Of a DNA stretch of 38,313 nucleotides, positions 1 through 6,258 are shown in pieces. Every line of letters begins with the position of its first letter. The first letter of the stretch is position 1. The translations under genes and the position numbers were made by a program. The stretch is from positions 1 through 38,313 of IMG/VR virus record IMGVR_UViG_3300021197_001435. One strand, written 5' to 3'. This stretch comes from a virus. The notes beneath the pieces were generated by a model. That model was not told the DNA's origin. It worked only from the letters and a program-made list of their open reading frames with translations, and did not search any database.

Positions 1-607
1 GGCTCCTTTGCAGATGGCAGACGGGATGCTTTTCGACCTTCCAGACATATCCGCGACATCTCTCCACGGTGAGAAGAGGAAAACGATTGATCAGCGTTGT
101 CAACTTGTAGCAGATCAAGTCAATAGCTCAGATCAGCCTTGGATTGTTTGGTGTGAATCAAATGACGAAAGCGCAATGCTTAAGAAGCTCATACCGGATG
201 CCGTGGAGGTTAAAGGCTCTGATTCGGTGGAGTCGAAAGAGAAAAACCTCTTATCATTCAGTGAAGGGGAAGCGAGAGTGATCATTTCCAAGCCTAAAAT
301 TTGTGGATTTGGAATGAACTGGCAACACTGCAGAAACATCGCTTTCGCTTCAATCTCATACTCCTACGAGAAATTCTACCAAGCAGTCCGCAGATCGTGG
401 AGATTTGGCCAAAATAAAGAGGTTTCTGTTCTAGTAGTCTTGGCCGATTCAGAGCTTCCAGTTTGGCGATCCATCGAGAGGAAATCAACAGATCACGAAT
501 CGATGAAAAGCTATATGAAGCTCGCAGTTTTCAAGAAACACGAAGGCCGATCTGTTAAAATTGATTACAATCCAACCAAGAAAGCCAGCCTTCCAAGCTG
601 GTTATAA
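1..607 (+). CDS. SNF2-like phage helicase, C-terminal part
   Basis: This is the second RecA-like lobe of a superfamily 2 helicase. The gene begins at 37568 at the other end of the window, and joining base 38313 to base 1 keeps the frame, giving one protein of about 450 aa. Visible motifs are a motif V-like stretch ending in CGFGMNW and motif VI QAVRRSWRFGQ, the arginine-finger signature of SNF2/DEAD-type phage helicases. No start codon is needed here; a TTG at base 8 is internal. The likely role is ATP-driven DNA translocation or unwinding next to the methyltransferase at 36690. The exact function is unknown. Confidence 0.88.
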   Translation, partial: APLQMADGMLFDLPDISATSLHGEKRKTIDQRCQLVADQVNSSDQPWIVWCESNDESAMLKKLIPDAVEVKGSDSVESKEKNLLSFSEGEARVIISKPKICGFGMNWQHCRNIAFASISYSYEKFYQAVRRSWRFGQNKEVSVLVVLADSELPVWRSIERKSTDHESMKSYMKLAVFKKHEGRSVKIDYNPTKKASLPSWL

Positions 608-612
608 AAAAA

Positions 613-1206
613 ATGAACAACGAAATAAAACAGGCAATCAGCCTATTTGAGAGAATGAAGGAAGGGAATATCAATTCAATAAGCGCAATGTGCGCTCTGT
701 TGATTGTGTTTCAACGTAGGGGCGTTGAGTTTGAGAACGTGCAGAACCTCCTAAGAACAGACAAAGACGCAACACAGGCCATTCTAGGAGGTTTACGCAA
801 GAAAGGCTACATCAAGAGCGAGCGGCCACAGCTCGGAACGGTTCGGAAGTGTCGATACTACATGACCAAGCTGGGGAACGATCTAATCGGGACTATCGAA
901 AGATTCGACACGATATCACCGCAGAGGGCTTCCCTTGTGATGTTCTTAAGTATCAGAGCGCTTGGGGTTACCAGACCAAGCCAGCTTTTAATACTTCTCA
1001 AAGTCGCGAGCGAGCCAGGAATCAGCATCCAAGCCTTGGTTAATGGCACCAAATTGAACAAGTGCTTTCTTTACGCCTCGCTCCTTAAATTCAGAAACAT
1101 GGGCATAATCCATGCCGATAAGGTTGGGATCGGCAAAGTTAAAAGCTTTGTCTATTTTCCAAAAGAGAGCCTTAACAACATCTTAAAACCCAGAACAGCA
1201 GCTTGA
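613..1206 (+). CDS. Tandem winged-helix DNA-binding protein
   Basis: The 197-aa product appears to hold two successive winged-helix units, at about residues 15-95 and 105-190. Each has the pattern of a recognition helix followed by a basic wing (for example ILGGLRKKGYIKSERPQ and LLKFRNMGIIHADKVG), as in MarR-like folds. The start lies 5 nt after the helicase stop behind an A-rich leader with no Shine-Dalgarno sequence, so it is probably in the methyltransferase-helicase operon. It may be a transcriptional regulator or a DNA-recognition partner of the helicase. I do not recognise a specific family. Confidence 0.6.
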   Translation: MNNEIKQAISLFERMKEGNINSISAMCALLIVFQRRGVEFENVQNLLRTDKDATQAILGGLRKKGYIKSERPQLGTVRKCRYYMTKLGNDLIGTIERFDTISPQRASLVMFLSIRALGVTRPSQLLILLKVASEPGISIQALVNGTKLNKCFLYASLLKFRNMGIIHADKVGIGKVKSFVYFPKESLNNILKPRTAA

Positions 1207-1207
1207 T

Positions 1208-1324
1208 ATGAACGAAGACGAAAACAAATGCCTCCACGGCAACGATGAATACAACTGCCGGGAGTGCGACTATAAAGCAGATCGAGAGCATGAATTCACA
1301 GAACCAACACAAGAAGAACTATGA
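1208..1324 (+). CDS. 38-aa zinc-finger-like peptide
   Basis: This short acidic ORF begins one base after the stop of the winged-helix gene and overlaps the next gene by ATGA. That tight packing is the main support. It carries CLHG at residues 8-11 and CREC at residues 17-20, a CxxH/CxxC pattern that could bind one zinc ion. Similar tiny Cys-rich proteins are common in phage early operons, but their functions are unknown. Confidence 0.5.
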   Translation: MNEDENKCLHGNDEYNCRECDYKADREHEFTEPTQEEL

Positions 1325-1650
1325 ACGAAACACAAATGGCCATGAGAGGGGCTGATATCAAAGCAGAGGCCTACAAGCGCCAAGCTGACAGCTTGCAAGA
1401 CCAGTTGACGAAAGCGCTGGAGGAGGTTGCCAGGTTGTCAGTTCCTAAATACGGGACATGGCAGCCGATTGAGACAGCCCCGAAAGGAGGGTTTATTTTG
1501 GTGATCAGCGATGTGATGGAGGTCTCATATTATGATGAATCTAGTGAGACGTGGGTGAACTCATTGTGTGACTGGATCGAACCTACCCACTGGATGCCAC
1601 TACCAGAAAGTCCGGACAATGACCGGACAACGACCGGACAAGAACGATGA
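1321..1650 (+). CDS. DUF551-like phage protein
   Basis: This 109-aa protein starts with a short predicted coiled coil (residues 10-40). It then has the DUF551-type pattern: WQPIETAPKGG, ILVISD, YYDESSETWVN and THWMPLPESP. DUF551 proteins are widespread in phages and have no established function. The last residues (PDNDRTTTGQER) are encoded by the 11-bp CCGGACA repeats and lie outside the domain, as though the repeat array was added to the gene end. It overlaps both neighbours by ATGA, indicating translational coupling. Confidence 0.7.
   Translation: MNETQMAMRGADIKAEAYKRQADSLQDQLTKALEEVARLSVPKYGTWQPIETAPKGGFILVISDVMEVSYYDESSETWVNSLCDWIEPTHWMPLPESPDNDRTTTGQER
1612..1640 (+). repeat. Three CCGGACA repeats with an 11-bp period
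   Basis: CCGGACA occurs at 1612, 1623 and 1634, separated by ATGA-like spacers, at the 3' end of the DUF551-like gene. Exact 11-bp phasing puts the copies on one face of the helix, which suggests protein binding. Related arrays lie at 29625 and 30623. Confidence 0.7.
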
Positions 1651-1976
1651 AAGCACTCTGTATTATAGCCCTAGCAGCTCTCTTTATGTATTACATTAAA
1701 CCAGTCAGAAGCGACTTCATCAATGACCCCACAATAGACGGCTCCAGCGATGAAGCATTCATGGAGTCTCTGGTTGAGGTCAAGAAAGGACTAAGCCAGG
1801 ACGAAAACAAGCTCTTCGACCTGGCCGTGTCGTCACACATCACCACACCCGTTAACGCGGCCATTCTGGGAGCAATGCCGCCAGAGAAGAAGGTCGAGAC
1901 GGTATCCGCAATGATGCGCTTGGAATTCGATGGTATGACGGCGAAAGAGATTATCGAGAGGGCTAAAACCCATTGA
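1647..1976 (+). CDS. Small secreted or membrane-anchored protein (DUF6694-like)
   Basis: The 109-aa product begins with a hydrophobic stretch at residues 3-16 (CIIALAALFMYY), which is a signal peptide or membrane anchor. There is no lipobox cysteine. The rest resembles the DUF6694 pattern: a segment like IDGSSDEAFMESL, a helix with LSQDENKLFDLA, and a C-terminal DGMTAKEIIERAK. The function is unknown. It overlaps the upstream gene by ATGA and ends the operon before the structured region at 1990-2110. Family assignment is by pattern only. Confidence 0.55.
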   Translation: MKALCIIALAALFMYYIKPVRSDFINDPTIDGSSDEAFMESLVEVKKGLSQDENKLFDLAVSSHITTPVNAAILGAMPPEKKVETVSAMMRLEFDGMTAKEIIERAKTH

Positions 1977-1989
1977 CAAGCCTCATTAA

Positions 1990-2110
1990 GGCGCTTTAAT
2001 AGCGCCATACCACCTTAGCGGGACGGTTATACATCGAAGAATTTTTAATTCCTCACATCAATATCCGCCGTCCCGCTAGACATTTTTAGGATATCGATGT
2101 GAGGTTTTTT
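1990..2110 (+). promoter_or_regulatory. Structured leader: hairpin plus interleaved helices (possible pseudoknot)
   Basis: Three helices can form. A hairpin pairs GGCGCT 1990-1995 with 2001-2006. Helix A pairs 2016-2026 with 2068-2078 (11 bp, perfect). Helix B pairs 2051-2066 with 2089-2104 (15 of 16). The order A5'-B5'-A3'-B3' is that of an H-type pseudoknot, and the two helices share no bases, so they can coexist or compete. Helix B is followed by six T, so it can act as a terminator. The start codon of the replication gene follows at 2119. Control of replication-gene expression is an inference. Confidence 0.6.
2051..2110 (+). terminator. Intrinsic terminator-like hairpin upstream of the replication gene
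   Basis: A 15/16-bp inverted repeat (2051-2066 with 2089-2104) is followed directly by TTTTTT at 2105-2110. It closes the upstream operon or attenuates the replication operon. Its 22-nt loop contains the 3' half of another helix (2068-2078). Confidence 0.6.
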
Positions 2111-2118
2111 AATTTAAG

Positions 2119-2883
2119 ATGATCAGAATAAATAAATGGTGGGAGCAATTCGAGAATGCTGGCTCCCGTAAACTAGTTACGATACGACACTTTAGCTCTG
2201 TCGTCGGTAATGACTCGAAAGGCTATCGAAAGTTGATGAAGTCAGGGTCTAAAGGTCTAGCTGCCTTTGGTGTGTTCCAAGCCTTATGCCAGCTAATGGG
2301 AGGGCTTGGAGTTGACGCTAGAAAGGTTGGGGAAACTCGTAATTCTGATGGGTCATTATTGGACTTGGAAGACCTTTCAGACCTAATCAGGGTTAATTCC
2401 AAGCAAATCGATGACGCAATCTCACTTCTTTGTGAAGTGAATTGGATAGAGCGGCTGGAACCCTTGATAAATAAGGAATCTCCCAACGATCTCCCATCGT
2501 CTCCCAACGATCTCCCATCGTCTCCCACTGATCTCCCATCGTCCGCCAACGGAGAGGAGGGGAGAGGAGAGGAGAGGAGGGAAGGGGAATCTTTGTCCCA
2601 AAAATGGGACGCTTGTTTCCTTTCTGAAATTTGGAAGATGGCACCTGAACCATCCCGAAGACGATCTTCAAAAAAACAAGTCTTGGCAGCTTGGAATGCC
2701 ACCAAGGACAAACCAAACGAAGAGGATGTCATTTCAGCATTCGAAGCTTGGACCAAATGCCACGACTGGCAGAAGGAAGGAGGCCAATTTGCTCCATCTC
2801 TCCATCTCTGGTTCAAAAACGAGAAATGGGAAAGCGTTCCAGATGACTCAAAAAATAATTCAAACGCTACAACCTGCCTATGA
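2119..2883 (+). CDS. Phage replication initiator / replisome organiser
   Basis: The 254-aa protein has a winged-helix-like N-terminal region (about residues 1-115), a linker, and a C-terminal region (about 160-245). The C-terminal part has the tryptophan-rich pattern of phage replisome organisers (AWNATKDKP, WTKCHDWQKEG, LHLWFKNEKWE). The linker (residues about 120-142) is a threefold repeat of the type SPNDLPS, encoded by 21-bp DNA iterons. As in lambda O, the origin may therefore lie inside the gene. It overlaps the DnaB-like helicase by ATGA, fitting an initiator plus helicase-loading pair. Family membership is inferred from layout and context. Confidence 0.72.
   Translation: MIRINKWWEQFENAGSRKLVTIRHFSSVVGNDSKGYRKLMKSGSKGLAAFGVFQALCQLMGGLGVDARKVGETRNSDGSLLDLEDLSDLIRVNSKQIDDAISLLCEVNWIERLEPLINKESPNDLPSSPNDLPSSPTDLPSSANGEEGRGEERREGESLSQKWDACFLSEIWKMAPEPSRRRSSKKQVLAAWNATKDKPNEEDVISAFEAWTKCHDWQKEGGQFAPSLHLWFKNEKWESVPDDSKNNSNATTCL
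2479..2550 (+). repeat. Iterons inside the replication gene (probable origin)
   Basis: Three direct 21-bp units occupy 2479-2499, 2500-2520 and 2521-2541, followed by a partial fourth unit. Each unit contains two copies of TCTCCCAnCG. A pure-purine tract rich in GGAGA follows (about 2549-2589). Iterons within an initiator gene beside a compositionally skewed tract resemble the lambda-type origin. Binding by the encoded protein is inferred. Confidence 0.65.
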
Positions 2884-4145
2884 ATCCAACTCCAATAGCT
2901 AACAAGGAAGCCGAGAAAGCTCTCATCGCTGCCTTGATCCACAAAGGAAAAACCCTGACGACGATAGCGCACGGCCAAGGAGTTTCCTCAGAAATGTTCA
3001 CTTCGACAGCCTGTAAAATTCTATTCGTGGCAATCTCCAGCCTTTGCGATGGATCTGAGAAATACGACGATATCGAATTGATTTCAGAACTGAAGAAGGG
3101 GAATCGACTTGAGGCAATCGGCGGACAAATCACAATCATGGATATTGCCTCGGAGTATCGAGCCGGAAGGTCATTTGAGAAAATATGCTCTGAAGTTAAG
3201 AAATTCCACGTCTTGAGGCAAATAAGCCTTAAATGCTCTCAGATCGATTCTAACGCTAGGGACGGCCAAGAGGCGTCAGACCTCACAAGTGAACTCAAAA
3301 GCGCAGGAGAGGAGCTTACAGGAGTTCTATCTGGTGATTCTGACGTGATCAAAGCAAAAGAGGCTTCAAGGTTGTTCATGGCAGAGTTTGAGGAACTCGC
3401 AATGAGCAACGAATCGCCAGGAATAGAAACAGGAATACCCCAAATAGACAACATCACCGGAGGCCCAAGAAAAGGGGAGTTTTGGGTTATTTGTGGCCCA
3501 ACATCAGGAGGAAAGTCTGTCCTCACTTTGCAGATGGCCGCTAATGCTGTCAGGAATGATAAGCATGTCCTTCTATTCTCACTGGAAATGACAGCCTCAG
3601 AGGTGATTTGCAGAATGGTATCCAATCTTGGAAGGATCTCAATGGGAGATCTCACAAATCCAAATAGTGGAGGCGAAAAAGTAATCAAGAAAACCCTAGT
3701 CAAAATACGTAATGGGGTGAATTACATAGCCGATAAAAATCTGAAAATTTCAGACAAAAGCGGAATGACATCAGACTGGATCGTAGCGCAAAGCGAAAGA
3801 GTCAACGAACTAGAGCCTGTCGATATGATCGCCATTGATTATATCCAATTAGCCGAAGGAAGGGAAAGAAAGGGACAGTCAAGGGAGCAGGAGATTTCTA
3901 AAATATCCAAGCAATTCAAGCAACTGGCCAAGAAATGCTCATGCCCAGTGATTACGCCATCACAGCTGAACGATGATGGGAAGCTAAGAGAATCCCGTGG
4001 TATCGGACATGATGCGAACGTAGTCCTTGAGATAAAGGAGGATGGGATATTCGTAGCCAAAAACCGTAACGGAAAAAGATTTGTGACTCTACCTCTTGAG
4101 ATGAACGGGGAATATCAAAGATTCGAGACTAAAAAACAACAATGA
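2880..4145 (+). CDS. dnaB: DnaB-like replicative helicase
   Basis: The 421-aa product has a DnaB N-terminal helical domain (residues about 8-140) and a RecA-like ATPase domain (about 180-415). Walker A is GPTSGGKS at about 204, the LFSLEM motif follows, Walker B is MIAIDYIQL, and SQLN precedes an arginine-bearing loop (RESRGIG). This is the hexameric fork helicase, acting with the upstream initiator, with which it shares an ATGA overlap. The length is slightly below bacterial DnaB but normal for phages. Confidence 0.93.
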   Translation: MNPTPIANKEAEKALIAALIHKGKTLTTIAHGQGVSSEMFTSTACKILFVAISSLCDGSEKYDDIELISELKKGNRLEAIGGQITIMDIASEYRAGRSFEKICSEVKKFHVLRQISLKCSQIDSNARDGQEASDLTSELKSAGEELTGVLSGDSDVIKAKEASRLFMAEFEELAMSNESPGIETGIPQIDNITGGPRKGEFWVICGPTSGGKSVLTLQMAANAVRNDKHVLLFSLEMTASEVICRMVSNLGRISMGDLTNPNSGGEKVIKKTLVKIRNGVNYIADKNLKISDKSGMTSDWIVAQSERVNELEPVDMIAIDYIQLAEGRERKGQSREQEISKISKQFKQLAKKCSCPVITPSQLNDDGKLRESRGIGHDANVVLEIKEDGIFVAKNRNGKRFVTLPLEMNGEYQRFETKKQQ

Positions 4146-4287
4146 CAGCAGCAATATACCTAATCACATCATCTGGGCTTACCAAGACGACAGCGAAGAG
4201 GCTACAGACGAGGAGTTAAGGGAGTTTTTCTCAGGAACGAGTGAATTAATAGATGCGCACCAAGACCGTAAAAGTGAAAACAACTGA
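4142..4287 (+). other. Small ORF with a change of frame, possible frameshifted gene
   Basis: An ATG at 4142 overlaps the helicase stop and opens a frame that ends after 25 codons at TAA. The adjacent frame stays open to TGA 4285-4287 and reads as a plausible acidic protein (WAYQDDSEEATDEELREFF, then SGTSELIDAHQDRK) but has no ATG of its own. A frameshift between the two would give a protein of about 48 aa. It may be a decayed gene, a sequencing indel or a programmed frameshift. No slippery heptamer was recognised. Confidence 0.3.
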
Positions 4288-4348
4288 AAAGAAGTTTGAC
4301 GAAAGACCAAAAACAAACAAGGATTCAGACATCACCAAACAAAAATAA
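4253..4348 (+). CDS. 31-aa basic peptide
   Basis: The ORF (MRTKTVKVKTTEKKFDERPK and so on) is lysine and threonine rich with no recognisable domain. It fills the gap before MazG exactly, with its stop 3 nt from the MazG start, and its 5' end overlaps the preceding small ORF. Support is position and tight spacing only. Confidence 0.35.
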   Translation: MRTKTVKVKTTEKKFDERPKTNKDSDITKQK

Positions 4349-4351
4349 AAA

Positions 4352-4654
4352 ATGACACTAAACCAAAGAGTCCTTAAATGGGCAGACGAAAAGGGAATCC
4401 TAGAAAATGGCTTCCCACTAGCACAGTTCTCGAAAATGCGAGAGGAAGTCGAGGAGCTGGAGGAAGAACTCTATTCAGAGGACTTTGAAGCAAATGAACG
4501 ATCAAAAAACGAGCTAGGAGACGTGATCGTCACTGCCATAATTCTCGCAAACCTTATCGGCTCCAGCTATGACGAATGCCTTACTATGGCCCTGGACAAG
4601 ATCGAAAAGCGCACCGGCAAAATGCAAAATGGCCAATTCGTTAAAGACCAATAA
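4352..4654 (+). CDS. mazG: MazG-like nucleotide pyrophosphohydrolase
   Basis: The 100-aa all-alpha protein carries the MazG metal-binding signature EEVEELEEE (residues about 31-39) and ELGDVIV (about 54-60), which bind magnesium in (d)NTP pyrophosphohydrolases. Phage MazG enzymes hydrolyse nucleotide triphosphates or stress nucleotides. The length suits a single-domain phage MazG. The start follows an A-rich leader, and the gene lies in the replication operon. Confidence 0.85.
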   Translation: MTLNQRVLKWADEKGILENGFPLAQFSKMREEVEELEEELYSEDFEANERSKNELGDVIVTAIILANLIGSSYDECLTMALDKIEKRTGKMQNGQFVKDQ

Positions 4655-4676
4655 GCCAACTTTCGGATACAACAGC

Positions 4677-4829
4677 ATGAAACACCTTTTCGACAGACAA
4701 CCTCAGGCCGTGGAGATCGTATCAAGAGCAATACCAACAAGGACCAAAGTGAAGATCATTTGGATGTCTGAATTCGATGATAAGGTTTTTATGTGGATTG
4801 AGAACGCCCCAGAACAGGCGCGCTCTTAG
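4677..4829 (+). CDS. 50-aa protein ending in an attC-like element
   Basis: I do not recognise this small protein (it begins MKHLFDRQPQAVEIVSRAIP). The ATG at 4677 is chosen because the upstream part of the frame overlaps MazG. Its last residues, ENAPEQARS, and its TAG stop at 4827-4829 are encoded by the 5' arm and loop of the hairpin at 4799. The unrelated 50-aa protein at 32436 ends in ENTPEQARP in the same way. The shared tail therefore comes from the element and not from common ancestry of the proteins. Confidence 0.6.
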   Translation: MKHLFDRQPQAVEIVSRAIPTRTKVKIIWMSEFDDKVFMWIENAPEQARS

Positions 4830-4854
4830 CGTCGCCTGCTTCGGCTTGTTAGCG
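4799..4854 (+). repeat. attC-like hairpin element, copy 1
   Basis: AAC 4803-4805, then 15 nt, inner stem CGCT 4821-4824 / AGCG 4828-4831, bulged T 4832, CGCCTG 4833-4838 paired with CAGGCG 4815-4820, extra C 4839, 8 nt, GTT 4848-4850. The stop codon of the upstream gene lies in the loop. The spacing is identical in copies 2, 3 and 5. The element ends about 40 nt before the cytosine methyltransferase start. Confidence 0.75.
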
Positions 4855-4896
4855 TCTTACGATTTACGATTACTATGAACACACAAACCAAAATAA

Positions 4897-5625
4897 ATGA
4901 ATGAGCTACACCTATTTGCTGGCTGCGGGGGAGGAATCCTCGGCGGCATCCTTTGCGGACATCGCCCCTGCTGCGCTGTCGAACTTGAACCATACGCAAG
5001 ACGAGTCCTGCTCCAACGGCAACGGGACGGGATACTCCCGTGGTTCCCTATTTGGGACGATGTCACCACCTTCGACGGCAACCCGTGGAAAGGAATCGCA
5101 GATGTCGTCTGCGGTGGATTCCCTTGCACCGACATCTCCTGTGCTAACCAAAAAGGAGAAGGGACAGACGGCGAACACTCCGGTCTCTGGCGGGAGATGG
5201 CACGGATCATTAGCGAGGTGGGACCACGATTTGTCTTTGTGGAAAACTCCCCAAACCTCGCTTCTCGCGGACTTGGACACGTTCTCGGAGACCTGGCCGC
5301 GATGGGGTATGATGCTGCATGGGGAGTGCTCGGAGGTGACGATGCCGGATTGCTTCACCGGAGAAAGAGAATGTGGATTGCTGCCCACTCCTCTGACGAA
5401 CCCATCGAAGAGAACGCTGGACGATACTGGGAGCAGCGTATCCGCGAAAGGGCAACGCTATGGCGTAAGCCTGTGGCAACTGGCTGGCGGGCAACCATGC
5501 CCCCAATTCCAAGAATGGCTGATGGACTGGGTAACGGGATGGACCGGAATCGAGCCATTGGCAACGGACAGATTCCGGTTGTGGCTGCTGGCGCATGGGA
5601 AATCCTTACCGGCGCCGAGCTCTGA
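4897..5625 (+). CDS. dcm: DNA (cytosine-5) methyltransferase
   Basis: The 242-aa enzyme transfers a methyl group from S-adenosylmethionine to cytosine C5. Motif I is LFAGCGGG (residues 6-13), motif IV with the catalytic cysteine is GGFPCTDIS (about 73-81), motif VI is ENSP, motif VIII is RRKRMW, and motifs IX/X end as RAIGNGQIPVVAA. It is short for the family, with a very small target-recognition region, as in compact phage enzymes. The likely role is protection from host restriction. Nearly all of it is overlapped by another frame starting 4 nt later. It lies between two attC-like elements, like a cassette. Confidence 0.92.
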   Translation: MNELHLFAGCGGGILGGILCGHRPCCAVELEPYARRVLLQRQRDGILPWFPIWDDVTTFDGNPWKGIADVVCGGFPCTDISCANQKGEGTDGEHSGLWREMARIISEVGPRFVFVENSPNLASRGLGHVLGDLAAMGYDAAWGVLGGDDAGLLHRRKRMWIAAHSSDEPIEENAGRYWEQRIRERATLWRKPVATGWRATMPPIPRMADGLGNGMDRNRAIGNGQIPVVAAGAWEILTGAEL

Positions 5626-5659
5626 TTCTCCCGCTAACAGCCAAGAACAAGAACCCTAA
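4901..5659 (+). CDS. Overprinted protein in the +1 frame of the cytosine methyltransferase
   Basis: A 252-aa ORF opens 4 nt after the methyltransferase start and runs 34 nt past its end. Its N-terminus (MSYTYLLAAGEESSAASFAD) and the stretch ETWPRWGMMLHGEC near residue 130 resemble, from memory, hypothetical phage proteins found with Dcm-type genes, which argues against an accidental frame. Its end, ANSQEQEP, is encoded by the attC-like element at 5632, matching tails of three other genes. The middle is Ser/Thr rich, as expected of an overprinted frame. No function is known. Dual coding is likely but unproven. Confidence 0.5.
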   Translation: MSYTYLLAAGEESSAASFADIAPAALSNLNHTQDESCSNGNGTGYSRGSLFGTMSPPSTATRGKESQMSSAVDSLAPTSPVLTKKEKGQTANTPVSGGRWHGSLARWDHDLSLWKTPQTSLLADLDTFSETWPRWGMMLHGECSEVTMPDCFTGERECGLLPTPLTNPSKRTLDDTGSSVSAKGQRYGVSLWQLAGGQPCPQFQEWLMDWVTGWTGIEPLATDRFRLWLLAHGKSLPAPSSDSPANSQEQEP

Positions 5660-5686
5660 AGGGTTTCTTGCTTCGACCTGTTCAAA
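5632..5686 (+). repeat. attC-like hairpin element, copy 2
   Basis: AAC 5636-5638, 15 nt, CCC 5654-5656, loop TAAA (contains the stop codon of the 4901 frame), GGG 5661-5663, bulged T 5664, TTCTTG 5665-5670 paired with CAAGAA 5648-5653, extra C 5671, 8 nt, GTT 5680-5682. Compared with copies 1 and 3 nearly every stem base differs, but pairing is kept. It precedes the small terminase gene. Confidence 0.78.
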
Positions 5687-5738
5687 TTGTGCTTTCACTC
5701 CAATTAAAACCGTCTAACTTTAACCAATTACAAAACAA

Positions 5739-6197
5739 ATGCCAAAAGGACTAAACCAACGCCAAGCCGCTTTCGCTGAATTGCTTGTTCAGGGATTAGC
5801 GGCAAGCCAAGCATACAGAAAAGCAGGATACTCAGCTGAGGGGAAATCAGCAGATGAGGCAGCCAGTAGGCTATCAAGACACGTCAAGGTTAAGGAATAC
5901 ATAGACGAAATGAGGGAGGAAGCTAAGGGAGACGCTATCTACACATCAAAAGAACTACAGAAAGACCTCACGACAATGATGAAGTCTGCTTTGGCAGATG
6001 AGGACAGAACAGGCTTCTCAGCTCTAGCTACTCAATTGTGCAAAATCCAAGGGCTTTACCAGAAAGAGACCGTAGACGTGAACTTGAACTCTGGAGGAGT
6101 CCTTGTGATGCCTATGGCTGGCTCAATCGAGGAATGGAACGGGAACCAGGCCGGAGAAGATCAGAAACGGCTAATGGATGATGCCGTTGATGTTTAG
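5739..6197 (+). CDS. terS: Terminase small subunit
   Basis: The 152-aa protein has the Terminase_2 N-terminal HTH pattern (NQRQAAFAELLVQGLAASQA, then YRKAGYS and ASRLSRHVKVKEYID), then a helical oligomerisation region, then an acidic tail. It recognises phage DNA and starts packaging with the large subunit. It is separated from terL by about 2.3 kb, including minus-strand genes, which is unusual. It lies between two attC-like elements (5632 and 6519). The start codon follows the A-rich leader TTACAAAACAA. Confidence 0.88.
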   Translation: MPKGLNQRQAAFAELLVQGLAASQAYRKAGYSAEGKSADEAASRLSRHVKVKEYIDEMREEAKGDAIYTSKELQKDLTTMMKSALADEDRTGFSALATQLCKIQGLYQKETVDVNLNSGGVLVMPMAGSIEEWNGNQAGEDQKRLMDDAVDV

Positions 6198-6258
6198 AAC
6201 GCGCGAGCTGTGGTGCCCGGAGGGGACGTAATGAGTGAAGAATGAACGAATGGAGAAG

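Noticed and set aside
2479-2550. Short regular repeats as a CRISPR array
   Set aside because: The units are contiguous, 21 bp long, without spacers, and are translated as SPNDLPS-type repeats within a replication gene.
2223-2978. Long minus-strand frame of 251 codons opposite the replication gene
   Set aside because: It mirrors the repeat-rich replication gene, is Ser/Asp/Gly biased and has no family features or plausible start context.
3525-3545. Similarity between the first bases of the window and the DnaB gene as a terminal repeat
   Set aside because: The shared TTTGCAGATGG word is short and lies in unrelated coding contexts; the helicase frame closes the circle without overlap.
4912-5388. 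Minus-strand frame opposite the methyltransferase
   Set aside because: It lacks any recognisable motif and lies antisense to an operon with two better-supported frames.
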